Positions 1 through 6,831 of a stretch of 7,832 nucleotides of DNA are shown piece by piece. A model generated the notes under the pieces. It was not told the origin of the DNA, did no database searches, and was given only the letters and a program-made list of their open reading frames with translations. A program made the position numbers and the translations under genes. Numbering within the stretch: the stretch's first letter is position 1; each line of letters opens with the position of its first letter. The stretch is taken from contig CAMLPA010000142.1 of the NCBI GenBank assembly GCA_946481605.1, forward strand, positions 1 to 7,832, in the 5' to 3' direction. The DNA is from an uncultured Flavihumibacter sp. (GTDB lineage: Bacteria > Bacteroidota > Bacteroidia > Chitinophagales > Chitinophagaceae).

Positions 1-260
1 TCAAAGTTTTTAAAAGCATGGCTGATCTCTGCGCTGGTGTAGGTTTTGAACAATTCAGGCACCATCACATCGGTACAAACACGGTTTCTTTCGGCCCAGA
101 AACCATGGGTCCATTCCACTGCATCCAGTGCGACACCTTTCAGCAGCGCGAATTTGCTTTCCCCTGTATTTACCAGGGCCCGCTGCTGTGAAAAACACGG
201 AACCCCCGCACAGAAAAACACGGTCGCGCATGCGGCGATCTTAAAGATGCGCTTATTCAT
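1..260 (-). CDS. GH127 (DUF1680) beta-L-arabinofuranosidase-family protein, N-terminal part only
   Basis: The 3' end runs off the left edge, so only 86 residues are visible. They open with a signal peptide: basic MNKR, then a hydrophobic stretch (about residues 7-20), with a likely cleavage after Ser24 (CFS/QQ), which points to the periplasm. Residues 45-86 resemble the start of the GH127/DUF1680 catalytic domain: a strand, then THGFWAERNR (51-60), then a helix with VPELF and a later AFKNF. Family members typically have G-F-W-x-x-R near the N terminus followed by a PxL helix. GH127 enzymes remove beta-L-arabinofuranose, and one branch removes aceric acid from rhamnogalacturonan II. The Zn-binding and catalytic Cys/Glu residues lie in the missing part, so activity cannot be judged. 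The ATG at 260 overlaps the last codons of the upstream GH78 gene by 8 bases, so the two are probably translationally coupled. The family call is good, the substrate unknown. Confidence 0.82.
   Translation of the reverse strand, partial: MNKRIFKIAACATVFFCAGVPCFSQQRALVNTGESKFALLKGVALDAVEWTHGFWAERNRVCTDVMVPELFKTYTSAEISHAFKNF
253..260 (-). other. 8-base overlap between GH78 stop and GH127 start
   Basis: The GH127 ATG (260-258) precedes the GH78 stop TAA (255-253) in a different frame. The frames match real genes on both sides: the GH78 C terminus ends in KIFRYE and the new frame opens a signal peptide. This supports cotranscription and coupled translation of the two enzymes. Confidence 0.85.
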
Positions 261-3039
261 AACGGAATATTTTAAAACTATAATTACCGGCCCCCCTTCG
301 GAGCCGGATGAATCCATCTTTGTCTCCCCGCTTCATTTCTGCTGCAATGATACTACCATTCACTGCTTCACGCACGTGAGCACCATTCTTTACCGGCAAC
401 CTGATTTCCGCACTGGCATTGGCGGGAATCGTAAACGCCAGGCTAAGCGTGTCATTCTCCCTGCTCCAATGTGAACGGAACTCACCATACGGAGACTGGT
501 ATTTTACCGTAACAAAAGAGAGTGAATCCACGGTCTCAGGCGCAAGTATATAACCATCCTGCGGCGGAACACCTTCCTGCTGGCGCACACCTCCAAGACC
601 GGAATAGAACCATTCCCAGATATGTCCCAGCATAAAATGATTGTTGGAAACCAGCGGGGAAGCGACCCAGCTTTCGGTAAGTGCGGTTGCTCCTTTAGCA
701 ATCTGGTAGCCGTATCCGGGCACATCATAACGGTTGTTCATCCGGTAAATAATATCCGACCTTCCGGCCTCTTCCAGCACGCGGAGTACATACCGGTAGC
801 CCACATCTCCGGCAGTAATCCTGTAATTGTTCTCAAGAATATTCTTCACCAATTGTGCGATGGCATTTCTTTTCTGAATGGAATCTGCCAGTCCCATGTA
901 CACAGCAATGGCATTGGAGGTTTGTCCGCCGGTGCCATAGTACTTCTTTCCAGCATCGTAAAACTTTGCATTGAAAGCCGCGCGCACTTCCCTGGCCCAT
1001 TTCCCATACTGCAAAGCATCTTCCGGACGGTTCAGCAGTGTAGCAATCTTTTCCATAATGGAAAGATCATAAAAATAGGTAGCCGTAGCCGTGAGTCCCT
1101 GCGGGGTCAGTTGTGAGAAACCAGATCGCTCCGGCCCGATATCGTACCAGTCGCTGAGGCCATGCATCAGTATCCGGCCCGTATCTCTTGACCTGAGGTG
1201 TTCCAGGTAGCGTTGCATCATGGAATAGTTCTCTTCCAAGGCAAGTTTGTCGCCATACCAGGTGTACAGGTACCAGGGCAGGATGATGCCACTGCTGCCC
1301 CATTCCGGTGAATCCCTGAAAACACCATTGGTGAAATGCATTTCGGTGAACTCGGGCGCAATGGAAGGAATCAGCCCTTCGGGCGTTTGGGCCGTACGCA
1401 TATCTGCCAGCATCTTTCGGAACAGCGGCGCCACAGCGTAGGCGTATTTTACGGAGCTTCCCATCAGGTGCAATTGCTCCAGCCATCCGAGTCTTTCACG
1501 GTGGGGGCAATCAGTGAAAATACTGACCATATTGCTGCGTACCGCCCAATCCACCAATGCATAGGTTTGATTGAAAAGCGCCGATGAAGTATGAAAAGAA
1601 CCCGCATCGGGTGCGGCATTCCTGATGTGCAGGCTCTCTATACGCTTTACCACCGGCAAATCAGCATTCCTGTTATCGTCCTTTAACCGCGCACCTTCCA
1701 CCTGTAAATACCGGAAACCGTAATAGGTGAATTTCGGAGACCATATTTCTTCTGTCCCCCCTTTCAGTATATAGGTGAAAAAACTGGGAGACCCCGTTTG
1801 TTTTTGTGTAACCCTTCCGTTGGAATCCAGTAATTCACCGGGGATTATACGGATAGAATCCCCGTTTTTTCCTGTTACCGTTATCCGTGGAATGGCGGAG
1901 GTATTCTGTTGCATATCGAAAACCAAAATACCGCGCCCGGGAGCCGTATGACGAACCGGTGTAAACACCTGCATCACCTTTACAGGATCAGCGTACTGTG
2001 CATACAAACGAATTGTATCCTGCGAAACGATTGCTTTTTTCCAGCGGGAATCATCAAATGAAGGCGTATCCCAGCCTTGCGGATAAAGCCTTGCATCGTA
2101 GTCTTCTCCGCCATATACCGATGAAAAAACGACAGGGCCTGGGGCAGCTTTCCAACTTTCATCAGAGCGAAGAAAATCCGTTGTACCATCTGTGAATTCC
2201 ATACGAAGGAGGAACTTCAGTTTAGGATAACCATAGGCTCCGGTCAGTTTCCTGTAACGTTCCGCGGTACCGTAATAAAATCCGTTGCCCAACATGATTC
2301 CTATGGCGTTCTCTCCTTTCTTCAATTGATCTGTTATGTCAAAGGGAATATACAAAGCCTCCTTATCGTAACGGGTCCAGCCGGGATCCAGAAAATGATC
2401 TCGGGTCCTTTTCCCGTTAACGTACATTTCAAATTGCCCGAGCCCTGCCACAAAAGCCGTTGCGCGGAGCAACTTTTTAGTGACCGGGAAAGTTTTGCGG
2501 AGCAGTGGTAATACATTCCGTTTGTTGCCCAGTGCAAGTTTCCCTTTTCCGTGTTCTGCGGGAATGATTTTATTTTCAGCAGGCAAGGTATCGTAGCCGA
2601 TCCACTGCGCGTTTCGCCAATCTGCTTTAGACGGTAATCCCATCTGCCAGCGGGCGATAGCGCTTACTGCCCGGTCGCCTTTGTTGCTCCAGACTTCCAC
2701 GCGCCAGAAATAAGTTTTTCCAGCCTCCAATCTTTCCCCTCCGTATTTTAACTGAAAAGACGCAGAGGAAAACACCTTTCCCGAGTTCCACTGATCACCC
2801 TCATTTTTTTTCAGCAAGTTGCTGTCTGTGGCAACGAGTATCTTGTAATACTGTTGTATAACATCGGTTAAACCAGAGGTGAGTTGCCATCCCAGCAACG
2901 GTTGCGGAGCTTCAACACCCAGCTTAGATGGCCTGTATTCACAATGAAGGTCGTGCACCTGTAAACGCTGCGCCGATGCACCCGGTGCGCATACAAACAC
3001 CAGTATCACCCCAATCCATATTAATGCACTTCGCTTCAT
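253..3039 (-). CDS. Secreted alpha-L-rhamnosidase, GH78, multi-domain
   Basis: This is a 928-residue GH78 enzyme that should hydrolyse terminal alpha-L-rhamnosides in the periplasm. A signal peptide (residues 1-23, MKRSALIW...GASA) ends at an ASA/Q site. Domain order matches the family: an N-terminal fibronectin-III-like domain (about 24-137, with GVEAPQPLLGW), a jelly-roll rhamnosidase N domain (about 180-340, with VNGKR, DPGWTRYDK and GNGFYYG), a beta domain (about 350-465), the (alpha/alpha)6 catalytic domain (about 475-815) and a C-terminal beta domain (about 820-928). The catalytic motif DCPHRERLGW lies at 510-519; Glu515 fits the general acid position. GATALTESW (783-791) holds Glu789, the likely general base, followed by SNNHF. 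The length is usual for the family. I chose ATG at 3039, not the in-frame TTG at 3063, because the signal peptide then starts properly with MKR; the longer start would add the acidic stretch MDEIIKDG. The gene sits 27 bases after the preceding stop. Confidence 0.93.
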   Translation of the reverse strand: MKRSALIWIGVILVFVCAPGASAQRLQVHDLHCEYRPSKLGVEAPQPLLGWQLTSGLTDVIQQYYKILVATDSNLLKKNEGDQWNSGKVFSSASFQLKYGGERLEAGKTYFWRVEVWSNKGDRAVSAIARWQMGLPSKADWRNAQWIGYDTLPAENKIIPAEHGKGKLALGNKRNVLPLLRKTFPVTKKLLRATAFVAGLGQFEMYVNGKRTRDHFLDPGWTRYDKEALYIPFDITDQLKKGENAIGIMLGNGFYYGTAERYRKLTGAYGYPKLKFLLRMEFTDGTTDFLRSDESWKAAPGPVVFSSVYGGEDYDARLYPQGWDTPSFDDSRWKKAIVSQDTIRLYAQYADPVKVMQVFTPVRHTAPGRGILVFDMQQNTSAIPRITVTGKNGDSIRIIPGELLDSNGRVTQKQTGSPSFFTYILKGGTEEIWSPKFTYYGFRYLQVEGARLKDDNRNADLPVVKRIESLHIRNAAPDAGSFHTSSALFNQTYALVDWAVRSNMVSIFTDCPHRERLGWLEQLHLMGSSVKYAYAVAPLFRKMLADMRTAQTPEGLIPSIAPEFTEMHFTNGVFRDSPEWGSSGIILPWYLYTWYGDKLALEENYSMMQRYLEHLRSRDTGRILMHGLSDWYDIGPERSGFSQLTPQGLTATATYFYDLSIMEKIATLLNRPEDALQYGKWAREVRAAFNAKFYDAGKKYYGTGGQTSNAIAVYMGLADSIQKRNAIAQLVKNILENNYRITAGDVGYRYVLRVLEEAGRSDIIYRMNNRYDVPGYGYQIAKGATALTESWVASPLVSNNHFMLGHIWEWFYSGLGGVRQQEGVPPQDGYILAPETVDSLSFVTVKYQSPYGEFRSHWSRENDTLSLAFTIPANASAEIRLPVKNGAHVREAVNGSIIAAEMKRGDKDGFIRLRRGAGNYSFKIFRYE

Positions 3040-3066
3040 GCCATCTTTTATTATTTCATCCAACTT
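3040..3066 (-). other. Short spacer between the two GH78 genes, with a competing in-frame TTG
   Basis: These 27 bases lie between the stop of the 728-residue protein and the preferred ATG at 3039. They are A-rich on the coding strand (AAATAATAAAAG), as is common before Bacteroidetes starts, and contain no AGGAGG-like site. An in-frame TTG at 3063 would extend the protein by eight mostly acidic residues and spoil the signal peptide n-region, so it is disfavoured. I see no promoter or hairpin here. Confidence 0.7.
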
Positions 3067-5253
3067 TTACTGCACTGCCCTGTATTTCACTACATATTCC
3101 TTTCCAGGCATTATGTTTATTTCAAAAACACCGTTACCCAGATCAGTTACCTGCGCATCTTTCACAACAGGTTTGGTTTTGCTGCTGAACCGAAGTGTTC
3201 CTGTGCCTGCCATGGCGCCTTTTACGCGTAATTCGGTTTTGGAACAACGGACCTCTACATTACCATCAGGCGTGGGCACTTTTCCTTCCATCCATTCCAA
3301 TCCACCGAGAACGGGCGCTATCAAATATTTTTCATAGCCCGGCGCCAGCGGTTTTACGCCGAGGTAATATTTTCCCAACAGGTAAATGGGACTTGCGCCC
3401 CATGCGTGGCACAAACTTTTTCCGAAAGGTCTTCCATACATTGCGTAGTGTTCAGCACCTTTTTTATCCGGATTGTATTCTTCCCAGAAAGAAGTTGCCC
3501 CCAGTTCCAGCATGCCTCCCCAGTATGCTTTCATTTCCTGCAACACTTTTGATTGCTCCCCGATCGCGCAAAGCGCTTCCAGTTCATAGAAGCGCATATA
3601 CGGTGTCGTGATCTTCTGAATGGCCGGATTCAGCAATACAGTTTGCTTCACGGCATCCTGTTGCGCTTTTGTAAAATAGCCGAAAAAGATCGAGAACATA
3701 TTGGCATACCGCGTTACGTTTTCCGTAGGCATGCCATTCACCCTGCTGTGCACCAGCGCTTTTTTCTGTTCGTTCCAGTACACCGAAGCTATCTTTCGTT
3801 TCATCTCTTCAAACAGCGTTTTGTATTCATTCTCTGCCGTGGGATCTCCATACAAACTAGCGCATAAGCTCATTGTTTCCAGGCTTCGGCAAAGCAATAA
3901 CTGCTCAAAACTCACTTCCCCCTGCTTACTCAGCTTTTCGGCCCAGTCTATAAACACCCAATCCCCCGCCAGTCCTTCCATGAATCCGTTCTTATTCCTT
4001 CTGGCCAGACAAAAGTCCATCAGGCTTTTCATCCTTGGATAAAACTGTTTGATGAAAGATTGATCGCCTGTAAAAAGGTAGTAATCATACACGCCCAGGA
4101 ACCAGTAAAAAGTATAGTCCATGATGGTATTGATATGGCTCGATACCGGATCTTTTCCCCTCAAAGCGAGTGCCGTTCTGGAAACCGCGGGCGCATCGAA
4201 GAAAAGGTAGTAGTTCATCAGGTAACTCTGGTAAGCGTCTCCGCTCCATATCCAGCGGTCGCGTTTGATGCCGTCGATAAAGAACTCCCGGCTGCTGAGG
4301 TGCAGGGTGTAAGCAGATACGTCCCAGATTTTATTCAATTGAGGATCGGAACAGCGGAAAGCGCCCCGGTACTGAAGCGGAAGGTATTCGTACAACATAG
4401 AAACGGAGTCGAAGCCTGCACTTCCCTGCGGCACTATGTTGACGTAACGGAAGGCCTTTGATAAAGGCAGCACAGAATCTTTGGCAGAAGACTGATTGAG
4501 CTGAAGCATATCCAGCGTTTCGCAATGCGTCGCGGAAAGCGCTTCTTCTTTCGATTCACCGTAATATATATTCACCACGCCATTTCCTTTCAGCCCGTGC
4601 AGTTTCAGGAAACCGAAAGTTTCTTTGCCGAAATCCACCAGTGTTCCATTGGCTGATTTTGATAAATTCGTTGCAAACATTGGGGTTGTGGCCAGTTTAT
4701 AAGCGGAAGGTTTCTCCAAAGGATCAGCGAAACCCCATGTTCCTGCATTGAGCCAGGTGGTTCCCGATTGATCACTGGCCTTCCCGGTTTCATCAATCCA
4801 TTCTTTGTCCTCGAACGTGACCAGCCATGATGTATCGGAATACACAGTTTTTCCTTTTACAAATACCGAAGGCACCACATCCTGGGCATGTACTTTAATA
4901 TTCAGTTGGTGCTTCCCTGCGGGAATAACGATTTCGGTGGGATAGCCCGTCAGCATCTTTCCATCCAGCTTCACGTTGTATTGTCCTTCCGTGAATATTT
5001 CGATGCGTTCAGGCGCTTTCAACTCAAATACCTTATGAAAATCCATCAGCACGTAATGGTTATCCAGTCGCCAGAATGGCGGAAAGAATGTCCCTCTTTC
5101 CGTTCTGCGGTTTTGCATTTTGTTGGCCATCCATACTTCAAAATCTCCGGGATACCATATCCATACGGGTGACTGTGCCATACTTTGCGTGGAAAAACAG
5201 ATTCCCAGCACCATAATCCAGCAACGGATGAAGCGTTTGTTCATTTTATCCAT
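3067..5253 (-). CDS. Secreted alpha-L-rhamnosidase-like protein (GH78 type, KRDR subgroup)
   Basis: This 728-residue protein has a signal peptide (to about residue 26, cleavage SMA/Q) and so is likely periplasmic. A short N-terminal region with WIWYPGDFEVW (30-40) and an RTERGTFFPPFWR segment (50-62) is typical of a compact Bacteroidetes alpha-rhamnosidase subgroup. A beta-sandwich part follows to about 300. The (alpha/alpha)6 catalytic domain (about 300-630) carries DGIKRDRWIWSGD (327-339), which lines up with the Asp/Glu/Asp acid cluster of GH78 enzymes of the BsRhaB kind, with Asp332 where the general acid Glu usually lies. GATSFWEE (585-592) offers Glu591 as general base, then SLCHAWGASP and LGVKPLAPGY close the domain. 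A C-terminal beta domain follows. It is shorter than the neighbouring 928-residue GH78 and lacks its extra N-terminal domains. The start could be ATG 5253 or ATG 5244 (residue 4); the latter gives a cleaner MNKR n-region. It begins 3 bases after the symporter stop. The fold is clear; exact linkage specificity is unknown. Confidence 0.87.
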   Translation of the reverse strand: MDKMNKRFIRCWIMVLGICFSTQSMAQSPVWIWYPGDFEVWMANKMQNRRTERGTFFPPFWRLDNHYVLMDFHKVFELKAPERIEIFTEGQYNVKLDGKMLTGYPTEIVIPAGKHQLNIKVHAQDVVPSVFVKGKTVYSDTSWLVTFEDKEWIDETGKASDQSGTTWLNAGTWGFADPLEKPSAYKLATTPMFATNLSKSANGTLVDFGKETFGFLKLHGLKGNGVVNIYYGESKEEALSATHCETLDMLQLNQSSAKDSVLPLSKAFRYVNIVPQGSAGFDSVSMLYEYLPLQYRGAFRCSDPQLNKIWDVSAYTLHLSSREFFIDGIKRDRWIWSGDAYQSYLMNYYLFFDAPAVSRTALALRGKDPVSSHINTIMDYTFYWFLGVYDYYLFTGDQSFIKQFYPRMKSLMDFCLARRNKNGFMEGLAGDWVFIDWAEKLSKQGEVSFEQLLLCRSLETMSLCASLYGDPTAENEYKTLFEEMKRKIASVYWNEQKKALVHSRVNGMPTENVTRYANMFSIFFGYFTKAQQDAVKQTVLLNPAIQKITTPYMRFYELEALCAIGEQSKVLQEMKAYWGGMLELGATSFWEEYNPDKKGAEHYAMYGRPFGKSLCHAWGASPIYLLGKYYLGVKPLAPGYEKYLIAPVLGGLEWMEGKVPTPDGNVEVRCSKTELRVKGAMAGTGTLRFSSKTKPVVKDAQVTDLGNGVFEINIMPGKEYVVKYRAVQ

Positions 5254-5256
5254 AAT

Positions 5257-6831
5257 TTAATGCCCATTAAATATCAGATAGAGTGCTACCATTACAACGG
5301 CCAGTATGGCCCATAACCATTTCACTTTTTTTACCGTAACCGGCAATGCACCTTCTTCCACCACCGCATGGTCCTGCTTTCCGAAAAGAGAAACCAGTAC
5401 GGCGATCACCAGCAGCAACGCGAAAATGTAAAACGACAACAATAAATAATGCGGCCACCAGGGATGCTTATCCGGCGTGAGTATCCACAGGTAAATAATA
5501 CCTATCCCCAGGCTGATTACGGATCCCAGCGATAATATCGTGTTCACCGCATTCCTGGTGGTCCGTTTCCAGAAAACGGATAGCAGGAATACCACCGACA
5601 AAGGGGGTGCAATGAAGCCCAACACAGACTGGAACACATCGAACAGGTTCAATCCTTTGATGTTATCAATCGCCAGCGCCATGCCAATCGCGAAGATGCA
5701 GCCCGCTACAACAGCATAGCGGCCCATCCTGATGATTTGCGCGGGTGTGGCGCCGGGATTGATTCTTTTCACGTAAACATCCATGGTGAACACTGTGCTC
5801 AACGAATTCAGGGATGATCCGATTGTTCCCACCAGCACAGCGATCAACACCACGATCACCAGACCGTTCAACCCGGGTGGGAACAGGTTCGTGACCATCG
5901 TCATATAAGCTTCATTCGGATTGGACAACCCCGGGAAAAGTTCATAGCAGAGAATACCGGGTATGATAAACAATGGCAGCGAAAGTATTTTGAGCCACCC
6001 GATAAAATTAACGCCCAACTGGCCCTGCTCCAGGTTCTTCGCCCCCAGCACCGATTGCACCATGGCCTGATCGGTACAGAAGAAAGCCACTGCTGCCACG
6101 GGATATCCTAAAAGAATGGCGGGCCAGGGATATCCTTTGTCGGAAGCCGGATGAATGAGGTTCCAGAAATCGGGTGGCGCTTTTTCGTACAGCGCCTGTA
6201 CCCCACCCACTTTATCGATCCCGATAATGGTCAGTAAGAGCGATACCACGATGAGCAGACACATCTGGAAAACGTTCACCCTTGCGATCGCTTTCAATCC
6301 TCCGGCGAAGGTGAATATCCCTGCAAAAGCCACCAGCACGATCACCGACTGCCACATAGGAATACCCAGTATCTGCCGTACGAGGAAGCCGCCGGCAAAT
6401 AATCCCAGCGATAGCCAGGAAATCAATATTTTGATCAACGCGTACCAGGCCAGTATATTCCTGGTGGTATCACCATAACGGTTACCCATAAACTCCGGCA
6501 TGGTACTTACTTTCGCGGCGATGTACCTGGGTGCGAATACCAGCGCCAGCAACATAAGGAATACGAATGCATACCATTCAAAATTTCCGGCAACAATGCC
6601 TGTGCTGTAACCGATACTTGCAAAAGCCAGTAACATGGAAGGTCCTACATTGGTGCCCCACATGTTAAAACCAATGCTGTACCATCTGAGCGATTTTCCT
6701 GCGAGAAACAAACTTTCATCTTCCTTACGCTTACCAGTACTCGCCCGGTAGCCTATGTAAAAAAGGATGAGCAGGTAGATGCCCACGATGGCAAAATCTA
6801 TCGGCTGCAGCTTATCGACGATGCTGTTCAT
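5257..6831 (-). CDS. Sodium:solute symporter, SSS/SGLT family (probable sugar importer)
   Basis: This 524-residue inner-membrane protein has many hydrophobic segments along its whole length, from about residue 12 (IDFAIVGIYLLILFYIGY) to a last helix at about 504-522, consistent with the 13-14 helices usual in this family. Family marks are FLAGKSLRW (42-50) before the second helix, an N-W/G-T-N-type turn at 56-62 (NMWGTNVG), MPEFMGNRYG (111-120), and NSLSTVFTMDVY (342-353), which matches the SGLT signature after the broken helix that forms the Na2 site. It should couple Na+ entry to uptake of a monosaccharide or small glycoside. Context suggests the cargo is a product of the neighbouring periplasmic glycosidases, such as L-rhamnose or L-arabinose, but the sequence does not prove this. 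Aligned with SGLT1 and vSGLT, the first Na2 serine is Gly335 and the second Thr336. The ATG at 6831 overlaps the stop of the upstream gene (ATGA), so coupled translation is likely. Confidence 0.92.
   Translation of the reverse strand: MNSIVDKLQPIDFAIVGIYLLILFYIGYRASTGKRKEDESLFLAGKSLRWYSIGFNMWGTNVGPSMLLAFASIGYSTGIVAGNFEWYAFVFLMLLALVFAPRYIAAKVSTMPEFMGNRYGDTTRNILAWYALIKILISWLSLGLFAGGFLVRQILGIPMWQSVIVLVAFAGIFTFAGGLKAIARVNVFQMCLLIVVSLLLTIIGIDKVGGVQALYEKAPPDFWNLIHPASDKGYPWPAILLGYPVAAVAFFCTDQAMVQSVLGAKNLEQGQLGVNFIGWLKILSLPLFIIPGILCYELFPGLSNPNEAYMTMVTNLFPPGLNGLVIVVLIAVLVGTIGSSLNSLSTVFTMDVYVKRINPGATPAQIIRMGRYAVVAGCIFAIGMALAIDNIKGLNLFDVFQSVLGFIAPPLSVVFLLSVFWKRTTRNAVNTILSLGSVISLGIGIIYLWILTPDKHPWWPHYLLLSFYIFALLLVIAVLVSLFGKQDHAVVEEGALPVTVKKVKWLWAILAVVMVALYLIFNGH
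6828..6831 (-). other. ATGA stop/start overlap coupling oxidoreductase and symporter
   Basis: Read on the minus strand, the bases ATGA hold the symporter ATG (6831-6829) and the oxidoreductase TGA (6830-6828). This arrangement normally marks translational coupling by re-initiation. No AGGAGG-like sequence precedes it, which is normal for Bacteroidetes. Confidence 0.9.

Noticed and set aside
46..474. Plus-strand open frame of 142 codons across the GH127/GH78 junction
   Set aside because: It is antisense to two well-supported genes, has no recognisable domain, and its protein is low in family-like features; a shadow frame.
622..1116. Plus-strand open frame of 164 codons inside the GH78 gene
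   Set aside because: It lies wholly antisense to the conserved catalytic domain, and its composition follows the codon pattern of the other strand; no support as a gene.
1067..1486. Minus-strand frame of 139 codons in another frame within the GH78 gene
   Set aside because: It overlaps the GH78 catalytic domain entirely and shows no motif; a shadow frame.
3048..3059. Two-codon frame ATG-AAA-TAA-TAA just before the 928-residue GH78 start, possibly a leader or re-initiation element
   Set aside because: A micro-frame this short is expected by chance in A-rich DNA, and nothing else, such as a hairpin or binding site, supports a regulatory role.
3067..5253. Idea that the two GH78 genes are a recent tandem duplication
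   Set aside because: The proteins differ in domain number, N-terminal architecture and active-site motif, and I saw no long shared DNA stretches.
5254..5256. Possible promoter or terminator between the symporter and the 728-residue GH78
   Set aside because: Only three bases separate the genes; there is no room and no palindrome or T-run there.
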